Source of the DNA: Siphonobacter curvatus
GTDB lineage: Bacteria; Bacteroidota; Bacteroidia; Cytophagales; Spirosomataceae
DNA length: 64,000 nucleotides
Reading direction: 5' to 3'
NCBI RefSeq assembly: GCF_002943425.1
Contig: NZ_PTRA01000001.1
Coordinates: 2,914,001 to 2,978,000 of the forward strand
Positions 23,566 to 33,260 of this stretch are shown here, one piece after another (the first letter of the stretch is position 1; each line of letters opens with the position of its first letter). Under the pieces are notes generated by a model, which ran no database searches, was not told where the DNA came from, and worked only from the letters and a program-made list of their open reading frames with translations. The translations under genes and the position numbers were made by a program.

Positions 23566-25407
23566 TTAGTTGGCTTGCAGACAAGTCACTTTCCCGTCCA
23601 TGGTACTAACCAGCACCTTTCCCCGGCCTAAAGGAGTAATACCACTCACCAGGGCGTTGGAAAGCTTATGCTGCCAGCGGGTTTGTCCGGTTTGCCGATC
23701 AATGGCCGTGAGCAAGCCCGAATTGCCGGGTACGTAGACAACTCCGTCTTTTTCGACAATTGCCGTCGGGCAAATTTCGTAGTCTAACTGTACCTCTGCT
23801 TTCCAGGGCAATTCCATGGCCGTGGCCGTCGTCGAAACGCCGTAGACGTTGCCCTGCATGGTTTTCACGTACACCAGCGAGCCATCCGTGGAAAGGCCCA
23901 TCGACTCGCGTACCCGTACGTCTGGATTCTGTTTCCGCCAGATGACCTGTCCCGTTGCGGCATCCAGGGCGGTCATGTACCGATCGGGAGCGACGATAAA
24001 AATGCGATTATTCGTTCCGACCGGATAGCAGGCGGCGGGCGAATACATGCGATTGGGCGAACCATTGTTCCACTTCCAGACCAGTTTTCCCGTTTTCAAG
24101 TCCAACGCGTAGAAATCATTCGCCCAACAACCGAAGTAGATCTTGTTCTGGTAAATCAGAGGTTTGGTCACGATAAAACCTTTGACCCCGTCAAAATCCC
24201 AAAGTACCTTTCCCGTCTTCAAATCGAAAGCCCGAAAATGGCCATCCGAACCGCCGACGTATACGGCGTTTTCGTAAATGACCGGACTGCCTACCGCGGC
24301 CTTGCCCGTCTCGTACTTCCAGCGTAAGCTTCCATTTTTTCGGTTTACGGCGTAAACCCAGCGATCACTGGAGGCAATGACGGCGTATTTTTTATTCGCC
24401 GCTGGCGTCGCGTATACTTTACCTGCGGTCTGGAAGCTCCATTTTTTCTGGCCTTTTTCGTCCAGAGCATACAGCAGTCCATTCGTATTCGAGCACAGAA
24501 TCAGGTCATTCTGTACGGTTATTCCCGAACCGATGTCGCTGTTATCCTGATACTGCCAGAGCGTTTTGACCTGAGCGTACTGCTCATTAACGGCGTAGGA
24601 AGGACGCGGAAAATGCGTCGTATCCTTACTGAATTCGTGATCGTACAACGGGATGGTTGCCCAGGAACGTAGCTGATCGGTACCCGGCGTTTTCTCCGTG
24701 AATACTGCTTCGTTCTTCGTCAGCGTAACAATGTTGTAGCCCCCAATTTCGGCCTTGGCCCGCAGGTTCGAACGACCCATAACCCCCGGAATGTGTTCAA
24801 AATCGTAAACCTTGTTCTGGTGCCCGTGACCACAGAGAAAGAGTTGTACATTCCGTTTTTTCACCCGATCCAGAGCATCGTACCAGTTATTGAGCGAGGC
24901 ATCCTGCGGATAGTGGTTAATGTAGATAATCGGAATTTTCGGATTGGGCAGATGATTCAACGTGCTATCCAGCCAGACCAGATGTTCGCGGGGAACCTGC
25001 CCCGGCCCCATCCGCATGTTCGGTCCTGAGGCCGTCGCAATGAAGGCAAAACCGCCGTACTCGAAGGAGAACGATTCGCCTTTGAATACGCGTTTGAAAG
25101 TATTACTGCCGCTCTCCGACCAGTTGGCGTCATGGTTTCCGGGAATGGCGTACCAGGGTTTTTGCAGGCTGTCGATGATGTTTTTGGCCAGTTGCAGCTC
25201 TTCGTCTGAACCGAATTCAGTCAGATCACCCGTAAGTAATACAAACTTCAGATTAGGATTGGCGTTGATGTCTTTCACCGTACGCCGTAAGTCATCGGCT
25301 CCGGTTGCTCCGCCGACGTGCAAATCCGTCACAAAAGCAAACTGGAAGCTCTGAGCCGAGGTGTGTAGGGCGAGCCAGCAGAGGAGCAGCGTGAATATGG
25401 GTTTCAT
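23566..25407 (-). CDS. Secreted metallophosphoesterase fused to a PQQ-like beta-propeller
   Basis: Exported two-domain protein, 613 residues from ATG 25407, which opens directly with a signal peptide (MKPIFTLLLCWLALHTSAQ). An upstream ATG at 25488 would bury that signal behind 27 polar residues. Domain 1 (about 20-270) is a calcineurin-like phosphoesterase with all metal motifs: TDLHVGG, GDLTE, GNHD, and CGHGHQ. Domain 2 (about 300-613) is a run of PQQ/YVTN-type propeller blades with repeats such as GLLYALDEKGQKKWSFQTAG and TAIDRQTGQTRWQH. Bacteroidota proteins of this design are exported phosphoesterases whose propeller may bind substrate or a partner. It lies downstream of the SusCD locus but behind a terminator and a repeat block, so it is a separate unit. 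Confidence 0.87.
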   Translation of the reverse strand: MKPIFTLLLCWLALHTSAQSFQFAFVTDLHVGGATGADDLRRTVKDINANPNLKFVLLTGDLTEFGSDEELQLAKNIIDSLQKPWYAIPGNHDANWSESGSNTFKRVFKGESFSFEYGGFAFIATASGPNMRMGPGQVPREHLVWLDSTLNHLPNPKIPIIYINHYPQDASLNNWYDALDRVKKRNVQLFLCGHGHQNKVYDFEHIPGVMGRSNLRAKAEIGGYNIVTLTKNEAVFTEKTPGTDQLRSWATIPLYDHEFSKDTTHFPRPSYAVNEQYAQVKTLWQYQDNSDIGSGITVQNDLILCSNTNGLLYALDEKGQKKWSFQTAGKVYATPAANKKYAVIASSDRWVYAVNRKNGSLRWKYETGKAAVGSPVIYENAVYVGGSDGHFRAFDLKTGKVLWDFDGVKGFIVTKPLIYQNKIYFGCWANDFYALDLKTGKLVWKWNNGSPNRMYSPAACYPVGTNNRIFIVAPDRYMTALDAATGQVIWRKQNPDVRVRESMGLSTDGSLVYVKTMQGNVYGVSTTATAMELPWKAEVQLDYEICPTAIVEKDGVVYVPGNSGLLTAIDRQTGQTRWQHKLSNALVSGITPLGRGKVLVSTMDGKVTCLQAN

Positions 25408-25859
25408 ACAGGGATGTTTAATTTCATTAGTAGGGTTTAGATGGGATTTCGTTTTGCTTAGACTTGAATGGGCTGGTGAGTTTTCCATTCCATAACGTTT
25501 CGTTATTCAGCTAGACGAAGTTTGGTGCCGTTAGCAGGGCTGTTCGGTAGCCATTAAGCCTTCCAGGCTGGACCTCTCTACGTCTGACCATTCCATGGCG
25601 GTTTCATCCGCAACGCGGTGGCCCTTAGCAGGATGAAAAGAGCGGTGGGCGTGCCGGCATGGGATGCCCCGCATGCGATGCCCGGCGAATGCATAGGGAC
25701 TAAAAATCAGCCGTGCTTGCGGGACGAAGTAGTGACACTGGAATACTAGTTAGAAAAGTTTCTATGCTAGGATGGTATATGGGTTAAAATATCTCCTCCT
25801 ATTTAACTCAAAACACAACTGCCAGCGATATGCTGGCAGTTGAATCACTTCATAACATT
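25408..25859. repeat. Intergenic repeat block, GC-rich, with tandem 14-mers
   Basis: This 450-base gap has a GC-rich core (about 25550-25740) very unlike the AT-rich ends. Two tandem 14-mers, GCATGGGATGCCCC (25657-25670) and GCATGCGATGCCCG (25671-25684), each nearly palindromic, are followed by GCGAATGC. The word TTAGCAGG occurs twice (about 25531 and 25625). The string CATTCCATGGCGGTT resembles CATTCCATGACGGTT inside the element at 18226-18328, which suggests a shared mobile or structural repeat family. No ORF with coding character was seen. Confidence 0.55.
25810..25841 (-). terminator. Intrinsic terminator of the SusC/SusD operon
   Basis: Minus-strand perfect 10-bp stem AACTGCCAGC/GCTGGCAGTT (25817-25826 with 25832-25841, 5-nt loop) followed by GTGTTTTG. 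It starts 19 bases after the SusD stop and closes the operon. Confidence 0.75.
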
Positions 25860-27557
25860 TTACTCCCAGCCCGGATTTTGTTTGAGTTCGTATCCGGCGG
25901 CTCGGTACAGGGTAATCTGATCTAGGGGAATGGGCGTCAGATACACTTTAGGATCGGTAAATAAGCGTTGCGATTCGAGTTTCGGAGCTGGAATGATGTA
26001 GCCTTCCGTCGTGCCCTCGATGATGGCATCGGTATTGGGGTAATCGGCCTTGCGAATCCAGGCTCCCCGGTTGATGTCCGAATTTGCCTGCGTATCGACA
26101 TATTCCATCTTCTTCCAGCGAGTCAGATCGTCCAGACGGAAGCCTTCCAGCATCAGTTCGATCCGGCGTTCGCGACGAATTTCCCAAATCAAAGCAGGTA
26201 CGGAAGGATCGCGGGATGGATCATCGTAGACTTTACCATTGACCGCCGGACTTGTACCACTGACTTCCAGTTTCGGAATCGCAATACCCGGACGTTGCCG
26301 CAAGGCGTTAATCGATTTGTCCAGATCGGCCTGCGTGAGCGTACCCAGTTCGGCACTGGCTTCTGCGTAGTTAACCAGCACTTCTCCGTAGCGAATAACG
26401 GGGGCGTCGGTCTGGTTGAGCGAGCCGCTGCCTTCGGGTAATTCCTTGGTTTCTTCGTTCAGAAATTTATGGGTCGCGTAGCCACTCGACGAAAAGTTAG
26501 GGGCGTACTTGCTGACCCGCAATTGCCCGACAATCGTCGCCGGAAGCCGGGGGTCGCGATCTGCTATGACATTATCGATGCCCTTGTCGCCCTTGTACAG
26601 CGGCGAAAGTTGGATGGGCAATCCATCCTTGCTCAGATACGATTCGATGGCATCTTTCGATACGCCCGTTTGCGGCTCTTTGTTGTTGTAACTATTCAGC
26701 GAGTGCGTCAGCATACCGGTTTCGTATTTCCGGTACAGAATCATTTCCTTCGAGGCCGCCAGACTCAGCGAACTAAACATCGAACGGTAATTATCCGTAG
26801 CCGCGTACCGACCCGAAGTGATGACTTCATTCGCCGCCCATTTCGCCGCTTCCAGATAGGTTTTAGCCCGGTTCTGATCGACGTTATGGTACTTCAGGAA
26901 CGTGCCGTGGTAGAGCATAATTCGGGACATAAACGCCAGTACAACGCTCTTGTTCACCGTCAGGCCTTTCTCGCCGTCGTCCGCCCGTACGTTGGCCGCC
27001 GCGTATTGCAAATCGGCCAGCATACTATCCGCTACCACCGTACGCGGGTCGCGGGGTTTGTAGAGTTGGGCAAAATCGGTTTCCCCAATGACTTGGTCAA
27101 AGAACGGCACATCGCCGTACTGACGCACTAGTTCGTGGTATTCCATCGCCCGGAAAAAGCGGGCAATGCCTGTCCAGTGACGGATCGCTTCAGCTTCCAT
27201 GGGTACGCGTTGAATCCGCTCTTTGAAGAGATTAGCCTTGCGTACCCAGGTAAACCCATTCCAAGGGGTGGTAGTAGTTGTTACAGCCGGTACGTTTCGG
27301 GTAAACTGGGTTGGACTCGCCGGAGCAAAATCGTCGTTTAACGTTTGCCCGTTGAAATATCGTCCCGCTGTAAAGCCGGATCCGTAGCCGTCAAAATATC
27401 GGGTATAAAAGCCCCAGGCAAAAGTTCGGACGTTGGCTTCGTTGGTCCAGTAGGTTTCGTCCGACAGGGCATCGAGGGGCGAACGGGTTAGTAAATCTTC
27501 CTTACAACCCACCAGAAAAAGCAGGGCTGCGGATAGTAAAATCGCTATTTTTTTCAT
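25860..27557 (-). CDS. SusD/RagB-family nutrient-binding outer membrane lipoprotein
   Basis: Surface lipoprotein of 565 residues that forms the hinged lid on the SusC-type channel and captures glycans or peptides. Lipobox LFLVGC with Cys at residue 18, then the SusD-like alpha-helical TPR region (typical start LTRSPLDALSDETYWTNEANV) and the C-terminal RagB signature PALIWEIRRERRIELMLEG followed by RLDDLTRWK. It follows its susC gene by 12 bases and precedes a terminator. The ligand is not predictable: no glycoside hydrolase lies in this locus, so it is not a classical polysaccharide utilisation locus. Confidence 0.93.
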   Translation of the reverse strand: MKKIAILLSAALLFLVGCKEDLLTRSPLDALSDETYWTNEANVRTFAWGFYTRYFDGYGSGFTAGRYFNGQTLNDDFAPASPTQFTRNVPAVTTTTTPWNGFTWVRKANLFKERIQRVPMEAEAIRHWTGIARFFRAMEYHELVRQYGDVPFFDQVIGETDFAQLYKPRDPRTVVADSMLADLQYAAANVRADDGEKGLTVNKSVVLAFMSRIMLYHGTFLKYHNVDQNRAKTYLEAAKWAANEVITSGRYAATDNYRSMFSSLSLAASKEMILYRKYETGMLTHSLNSYNNKEPQTGVSKDAIESYLSKDGLPIQLSPLYKGDKGIDNVIADRDPRLPATIVGQLRVSKYAPNFSSSGYATHKFLNEETKELPEGSGSLNQTDAPVIRYGEVLVNYAEASAELGTLTQADLDKSINALRQRPGIAIPKLEVSGTSPAVNGKVYDDPSRDPSVPALIWEIRRERRIELMLEGFRLDDLTRWKKMEYVDTQANSDINRGAWIRKADYPNTDAIIEGTTEGYIIPAPKLESQRLFTDPKVYLTPIPLDQITLYRAAGYELKQNPGWE

Positions 27558-27569
27558 CGCTGGCTCTGA

Positions 27570-30500
27570 TTAAAACGTAAGTTGAAGACCGAATGAGAAC
27601 GTGCGACGGTACGGATATACCCGGCCAAAGGTGGCGGGTTGACTACTCGCATTTAGATAAGCTACCTCAGGATCAATCGGGATGGATAGGTTATCGAACG
27701 TCAGCAGGTTTTCTCCATTCACATATACGCGGCAACGCTCAATCCGAATCCGTTCGGTTAGCGTTTTGGGAAGGGTATAGCCCAGCGTCATGTTCTTCAA
27801 CCGTAAGTAGGCCATATTCAGCAGATACTTGCTTTGAATCAGGAAGTTCTGCGTATTGTTAGATTGGCCCGTATTGGTCGGACGCGGGTAAAACGCATTC
27901 GGATTTTCTTCCGTCCAGTAATCCATCTGGTGAGCGTACATGGCATCGTTCGGGTTGAAGCCAGGGATGAAAATACCACCCGAAGGCCACAATTCGCGTT
28001 TGCCAACGCCCTGCCAGAACATGTTAAAGTCGAAGCCTTTCCAATCGGCTCCCAGTCGCACCCCGTACTGATAGCGGGGGGTCGAGTTGCCAATGACTTT
28101 CAAATCGCCGTGATCTTCCAGACTGCTGCTCCCCGTGAAAATAGTACCATCACCGTTGAGGTCTTTGTACTTCACATCCCCAGGTCCGTAGAAGAACCAG
28201 CCGGATTCGTGTCGGGTTTGGGTGGGGATACCGTCTTTCAGGATGTACTTCCCAGCGGCATCGCGGGTAAGGTTTCCGTTGGCATCCTGCAGAAAATCAT
28301 CTTTGGTAAAAAAGCGGTCAGTCTCGTAGCCCCAGATTTCACCCAGCTTCTTTCCGGCGTAGTTCCCGTTCACCAGAGTACCATCGAAGCGGGTAATTTT
28401 CTCGGTAAAGTCCGACAGATTTACGCCCAGGTTGATATTCAGTCCATTGCTAAAACCGTGATTGAAGTCAACGGCCAGTTCCCAGCCCGTCGTTTGCATT
28501 TCACCGTAGTTTCGGCGGGGAGCCGCTGCACCAAAGCTACTCGGCAACTGGATACCCGTCGTAATCATATCGCTGGTGGTCCGGCGGTACCAGTCAAAGG
28601 TCACCCCCACTTTATTCTTCAACAGCTTGGCATCTGCCCCAAAATCAAGGGTACTGATCGTTTCCCAGGTGAGCGAAGCGGGTACGAGAGCTGGCGTATT
28701 CACCGTCAGCATGTTCGTACTGCCGATCCACCAGTTGGAGTTAGAAGTAGCCATCGTCGGACGGAACGTCGTTGAGCCCACGTCCGTATTACCCAATGAA
28801 CCGTAGGAACCCCGAATTTTCAGTGAGCTTACAATGGGTTCGATAGGTTTCATGAACGGCTCTTCCGAAATCACGTACCCCGCCGAGACCGAGGGGAAAA
28901 AGGCCCACTGCGTTCGGGTGGGAAAGAACGAAGAACCGTCGTAACGACCGTTTAATTCTACCAGGAATTTGTCTTTGTAGCTGTAGTTCAAACGGCCAAA
29001 GAAACCCTGCGTAGCCCAATGTCCACGGCCTCCGTCCACGTACTGATCGCCCGTAGCCAAGGGTAATTCGCCCAGATTCATGTCCAGCAAATTGCGTCGT
29101 TCGGAACGTTGATCCCAGTTTTGCTTGATGTCCATGTCCATCCCGGCAATCACCTTGATGGAGTGGTTGGTCAATTCTTTCTGGTAGGTACCGAAGGCTT
29201 TCACCGTATGCATTTCATCCCACAGGGAGCGGTACACCACGCGATCGTAGGAAGCACTGGCGTAAGATTCGTACTTGAGCGGTACGCCATTCCACTGGTT
29301 CCAAGCCATTACTTTCCCACCGACATCCCGAATGTGCCGGTTGGTGTTGGAATACGTATAATTCGCATCGATGGTCAACCCTTCCATCAGTTTCAGTCGG
29401 CCTCCGATGGTGGCACGCAGGAAGTTCTCGGTTGTATTGATCATCTGAGCCTGTTGTACTTCACTTACGGCACTGCGGAAGGGTTTGCCTTCGTAGGTTC
29501 CGTAAGGGTACACGCGTTGCCAGCGATAGAGGTAATACAGCGGATCGAAGGCCGTACCGGTAAAGGAGAACGGTGTCTCGAATACGCTTTTCGAAAACAG
29601 AATTTTTCCGTTGATGTCCAGCCATTTATTGATGGAAGAATTGATACTGAACGTACCATTGTAGCGGTCAAATCGATCGGTTTTATCCTTGAGTACCCCC
29701 TGTTGATCGAGGTAACCCAGACTCAGATTGTAGCTGGTTTTATCTGAACCGCCCGTAATGCCCAGGTTATGGGTTTGCTGAGGAGCCCATTTCCGCATGA
29801 ACATGGCTTCGGCGTCCCAGGGGCGGTAGAAGTACAAACGACCGTCCTTGATTTCAAAATCACGACCCAGTACCATGTCGTTACCCAGGTTTTGTCCGCC
29901 GTACTGAGCTTCCCAGTCGCGGATTTTCTGGATACTTTCATCGGTAAAATACATCCCTACGGTACCAAACGTCGTAGCGGCGGGGTTCGAGCGGCGAGCC
30001 GCAGCCAGAGCGTACTCGGGTCCTTCGGCGGCACCGGCGATTTTAGGCGTCGTGGTGGGGGTACTGTAGGAAAAGTTCGTCGAGTACGTCACCTGACTCC
30101 GGGTGTTTTTCTTTCCGGATTTGGTGGTAATCAGCACGACACCCCAGGCAGCCCGGCTTCCGTAAATCGACGTAGAGGCCGCATCCTTCAGTACCGAAAT
30201 GGATTCGATATCATCGGGATTGACCATTTGCAGACTCTGAATTTCGACGTTATCGACCAGAATCAGGGGTTGGGCCCCGTTTCCGGCGTTGAGCGAGCCC
30301 GTTAGTCCCCGCAACCGGATCTGAGGATTCGTCCCCAGGTCACCGCTCGTCGTCGAGATCGTCAGCCCCGGTACCGCTCCCTGCAAGCCGCGAGCGACGT
30401 CGGTAACTGGACGGGATTTCAGAAATTTATCGGTTTCTACCGTGGATACGGCTCCGGTCAGGTTTCCTTTCTTCTGGGTTCCGTACCCTACGACGACCAC

Positions 30501-31160
30501 TTCGTCCAATCCTTTGATGGATTCATCGAGTACGACTTCCAGCTCTACGCGATTCCCCAGTACGACTTCCTGGGTTTTGAAACCAACGAAGGTAAAAATC
30601 AGTACATCCGTTTCTTTGACGTTATCAAGCGTAAACTCCCCCTTCTGATCGGTGAGCGTACCCCGTTGTGTATCCTTAATGACGACGCTAACGCCGGGCA
30701 GCGTAACACCCTTACTATCAATTACTTTCCCTTTGACCCGAACGGCCATTTCTTTCACCGTTGCCGCGACTAGGGGTTGATGAACCGGCGTTGGCGATAC
30801 GGGCAGGGCCTCCCGACGTTTAAAAATAACAATGCTGTGATCGGTTTCGCGGTACGCGTACGCCGTGTGGTCTAATAGAGCAGTGAGGACATGACCGACA
30901 TTATCATTGGTAAATGTTCCCGCCGGTATCTTAATTTTTCTTAGTTCGTTGTTGTTATAGGTAAAATCAATGTGGCTCGTTTTCCGAAGGGTTTCGATGG
31001 CTTTTTCCAGCGAGGTTTCCCGGAGTTCAAGCGTTACTTTCTTACTGATCAGATGCTGGCTGTAGCTTTTTTCGGCCAGCAGGCTCCCCGCCGCCGTAAG
31101 CATAATGCCGCACGCAATCAATCCAACCCTCATGAGTTTGATTCGTTTGCTTTTTCTCAT
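27570..31160 (-). CDS. SusC/RagA-family TonB-dependent transporter with STN domain
   Basis: Outer membrane importer of 1196 residues. Order: signal peptide (about 1-34), STN domain (about 40-110, TLELRETSLEKAIETL), carboxypeptidase-like domain (about 138-215), the SusC signature DEVVVVGYGTQKKGNLTGAV (about 217-236), plug with DAASTSIYGSRAAWGVVLI (about 327-345), then a large barrel to the C-terminal Phe (SFGLQLTF). The STN domain marks it as a transducer-type receptor: with substrate bound it signals to the adjacent FecR anti-sigma factor, which releases the ECF sigma encoded upstream. Its partner SusD follows 12 bases later. The gene order sigma-fecR-susC-susD is the classical trans-envelope autoregulated locus. 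Confidence 0.95.
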   Translation of the reverse strand: MRKSKRIKLMRVGLIACGIMLTAAGSLLAEKSYSQHLISKKVTLELRETSLEKAIETLRKTSHIDFTYNNNELRKIKIPAGTFTNDNVGHVLTALLDHTAYAYRETDHSIVIFKRREALPVSPTPVHQPLVAATVKEMAVRVKGKVIDSKGVTLPGVSVVIKDTQRGTLTDQKGEFTLDNVKETDVLIFTFVGFKTQEVVLGNRVELEVVLDESIKGLDEVVVVGYGTQKKGNLTGAVSTVETDKFLKSRPVTDVARGLQGAVPGLTISTTSGDLGTNPQIRLRGLTGSLNAGNGAQPLILVDNVEIQSLQMVNPDDIESISVLKDAASTSIYGSRAAWGVVLITTKSGKKNTRSQVTYSTNFSYSTPTTTPKIAGAAEGPEYALAAARRSNPAATTFGTVGMYFTDESIQKIRDWEAQYGGQNLGNDMVLGRDFEIKDGRLYFYRPWDAEAMFMRKWAPQQTHNLGITGGSDKTSYNLSLGYLDQQGVLKDKTDRFDRYNGTFSINSSINKWLDINGKILFSKSVFETPFSFTGTAFDPLYYLYRWQRVYPYGTYEGKPFRSAVSEVQQAQMINTTENFLRATIGGRLKLMEGLTIDANYTYSNTNRHIRDVGGKVMAWNQWNGVPLKYESYASASYDRVVYRSLWDEMHTVKAFGTYQKELTNHSIKVIAGMDMDIKQNWDQRSERRNLLDMNLGELPLATGDQYVDGGRGHWATQGFFGRLNYSYKDKFLVELNGRYDGSSFFPTRTQWAFFPSVSAGYVISEEPFMKPIEPIVSSLKIRGSYGSLGNTDVGSTTFRPTMATSNSNWWIGSTNMLTVNTPALVPASLTWETISTLDFGADAKLLKNKVGVTFDWYRRTTSDMITTGIQLPSSFGAAAPRRNYGEMQTTGWELAVDFNHGFSNGLNINLGVNLSDFTEKITRFDGTLVNGNYAGKKLGEIWGYETDRFFTKDDFLQDANGNLTRDAAGKYILKDGIPTQTRHESGWFFYGPGDVKYKDLNGDGTIFTGSSSLEDHGDLKVIGNSTPRYQYGVRLGADWKGFDFNMFWQGVGKRELWPSGGIFIPGFNPNDAMYAHQMDYWTEENPNAFYPRPTNTGQSNNTQNFLIQSKYLLNMAYLRLKNMTLGYTLPKTLTERIRIERCRVYVNGENLLTFDNLSIPIDPEVAYLNASSQPATFGRVYPYRRTFSFGLQLTF

Positions 31161-31282
31161 ACATTTAAGTGTGTTTAATCCCTGTATTAAACCCAGCGGC
31201 GGTTTTCCGGTGTCCGACTCCTACCTCATTCACCGGGCCGCTGGCTGAACCGTACCTGTTTCCGCGGGTACGGTTCCTTTCG

Positions 31283-32194
31283 TTACTGACATTCAGTTCC
31301 TGAAATCAGCACCTCCTTTCCTTTAATTTCATACTGAATTCCCTGGATATCTTTCACTAAATCAAGCACTTCACTGAGTTTTTGCGATTGGGGTTGAAAG
31401 GCAAGGCTGCTGACACAATTGCGGAAAGTGGCTCGGTTGAAACTGACCCGAACGCCGTAGGCATTCTCAATCGCTAAGGCAATGTCGGCGAAACTTACGG
31501 CCTTGAGTACGACATTTCCCGTTTGCCATTCCACGGTTTCGGCGGCATCGATGGTTCGTTCGATGGCCTTGTGTTCCGTTTTCAGGTAGGTTATTTCCTG
31601 ATTTTTTTCGAGTACGGCCAGCGATTTCGTGCCTTCGCTCACGGCTACTTTACCCGTTACTACCGAGACCTGCATGGTTTCGAGAGCCTGGTACGCTTTT
31701 ACGCGAAAAGTGGTTCCCAGCACGCGGGTCTGTACGTTTCCGGCGTGGACCACAAAGGGTCGTTTTTCATCGTGAACGACCCGGAAGAAGGCCTCGCCAT
31801 CTTCCAGAAAGACTTCCCGGTTCTGATTAAAATCCGGAGCGTAATGCAGAGCCGTGGCCGCATTGAGCCAGACTACGGAGCCGTCGGGTAGCGTAATCTC
31901 CCGCACTTTGCCAGCGGGAATTTGAATACTAATGGCCTGCGTATCGCGAGCCATCCAGTAGTAGACGCATACGCTACTGATGAGCAACACAATACTGGCC
32001 GCCAGTCCATAGGCCCAGCGAAAGCGTCGCACCTTGGGTGCTTCAAAGCCCAGCGTACCATGAATACGCTGTAAAATTTCCTGTTCCAGTTCACGACTCG
32101 AAGGTTCCTCATCAGGCTCCTCCATCCCAAACTGTCGGTATAAATCGTCTTTATCCATGTACGGTAGAAGGTTCAACACTTCGTATACCACCAT
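31283..32194 (-). CDS. FecR-family anti-sigma factor
   Basis: Inner membrane anti-sigma factor, 303 residues, that holds the ECF sigma inactive until the SusC-type receptor signals. The N-terminal cytoplasmic part precedes one transmembrane helix (about 86-106, GLAASIVLLISSVCVYYWMA). The periplasmic FecR domain starts KVREITLPDGSVVWLNAATA (about 121-140). The C-terminal DUF4974 domain (about 225-300) resembles an STN fold and docks the receptor. An internal ATG at 32158 (MDKDDLYRQ) is an equally possible start, because the first 12 residues are unusual for the family. It lies between the sigma gene and susC. Confidence 0.92.
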   Translation of the reverse strand: MVVYEVLNLLPYMDKDDLYRQFGMEEPDEEPSSRELEQEILQRIHGTLGFEAPKVRRFRWAYGLAASIVLLISSVCVYYWMARDTQAISIQIPAGKVREITLPDGSVVWLNAATALHYAPDFNQNREVFLEDGEAFFRVVHDEKRPFVVHAGNVQTRVLGTTFRVKAYQALETMQVSVVTGKVAVSEGTKSLAVLEKNQEITYLKTEHKAIERTIDAAETVEWQTGNVVLKAVSFADIALAIENAYGVRVSFNRATFRNCVSSLAFQPQSQKLSEVLDLVKDIQGIQYEIKGKEVLISGTECQ

Positions 32195-32480
32195 GACGAA
32201 GTCGGGGGCGGATCGTACCAGAAGGCGTACGTTATTTTTTAATTGCTGCTTGGTTGTTGATCGTTATTGGGGAGTGAGAAGATTGGATTAACAGGTGAGA
32301 TACGCTCCTCTCCTAGCCTGTTTCCTACTTAAAAATCTAGCGTGCAACGGGTACTGGTATTGGTCGGTATGGGGAGGTAAGACGTGTAACGTAAGAACCA
32401 GGTATGCTGGATGCGTGAGCGAGTTCAGTTACCAACCGAACCGAAATAGCTATAGCTATACGTCAAAAGAAAGATTCCGC

Positions 32481-33026
32481 TTACTTCTCCAGCTGAAACT
32501 CCTTGAGACGAAGCAGGGCGTTTTGAATTTGGTTCTTAACCGTTTGGGTGGAAAGGGATAATCGTTCGGCGATTTCCTGCGGCGATAATTGTTCCTGCCG
32601 ACTGAGTAGAAAGATTTGTCGCATGGCCGGGGGCAGGTGCTCAATACGATGCATGAGTCGCGTTTCCAGCTCCGTGTAAATGAAGGAATCGTGCACGCTT
32701 TCACTGGCGGTTTCGTGCGTTTTGAGCAACTCGTTCTGAGCCCGCGTGTGGACGGCTTTTCTACGTTGCAGGTCAATGAACCGATGGTTGAGCATCGTAT
32801 AGAGATAGCCCGCAAACGTTGTATGAATGACTAGCGTATGGCGTTTGTACCAGAGTTCGACAAACAAATCATGCACTACATCCTTGGCCAGGTCCGGATC
32901 TTGTAATTTTTTCGCGGCAATGTCGTAGATCACCTTCCAGTACCGTAGATACAGCTCATTAAAAGCAGCCCGATCGTCCTCTGCTTTCAATTGATTTACG
33001 AGTACTAGATCCGAAAAAGCTTTCAA
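32481..33026 (-). CDS. ECF sigma-70 factor of the SusCD locus
   Basis: Extracytoplasmic-function sigma factor, 181 residues, of the FecI-like group paired with FecR. Region 2 includes the -10-binding helix AGYLYTMLNHRFIDLQRR (about 65-82). Region 4 has LPPAMRQIFLLSRQEQLSPQEIAERLSLSTQTVKNQI around 123-160, given here in pieces: LPPAMRQIFLLSRQ, then SPQEIAERLSLSTQTVKNQI, the -35-binding helix-turn-helix. The start is TTG at 33026; no ATG occurs upstream in frame before a stop, and the N-terminus (KAFSDLVLVNQLKAEDD) fits the family. The 286-base gap before fecR holds a copy of the GTTGTTGATCGTTATT repeat (32250-32270) and a 14-bp palindrome at 32446-32459. Confidence 0.9.
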   Translation of the reverse strand: MKAFSDLVLVNQLKAEDDRAAFNELYLRYWKVIYDIAAKKLQDPDLAKDVVHDLFVELWYKRHTLVIHTTFAGYLYTMLNHRFIDLQRRKAVHTRAQNELLKTHETASESVHDSFIYTELETRLMHRIEHLPPAMRQIFLLSRQEQLSPQEIAERLSLSTQTVKNQIQNALLRLKEFQLEK

Positions 33027-33194
33027 GTAAATGTTTTGATCAAGGTAAAATTCATTCTGCGAATTGCTAACTTATGGATTCTATGGCTTTTTACCAAAGA
33101 ATAAGGCTGTATAAATATTTTGTTAAATCTGCGACTGACCAAGTAAAATAGGGTTTACAGCCGCAAAAACCTGTTCGGCATTAGGAATTAATGC

Positions 33195-33202
33195 TAATTT
33201 TG
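33195..33202 (+). promoter_or_regulatory. Candidate promoter (-7) of the aldo/keto reductase
   Basis: TAATTTTG matches TAnnTTTG, about 59 bases before the ATG at 33261. The likely -33 position shows only GTTCGG, a weak match. Confidence 0.35.
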
Positions 33203-33260
33203 GTCCAAAGTCTTGACGTACACCCCACGTTAGACCACGGTTATTATAATCTCATTTAGT

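Noticed and set aside
25408-25859. Insertion sequence remnant in the GC-rich island
   Set aside because: No transposase fragment, terminal inverted repeat or target duplication could be identified; reported only as a repeat block.
26469-27131. Plus-strand ORF of 220 codons opposite the SusD gene
   Set aside because: Antisense shadow with Arg/Val/His-rich composition and no motif; SusD on the minus strand is certain.
27834-28775. Long plus-strand ORF (313 codons) opposite the SusC gene
   Set aside because: It lies entirely antisense to a clear SusC coding region and its protein has no domain pattern; it arises from the codon structure of the real gene.
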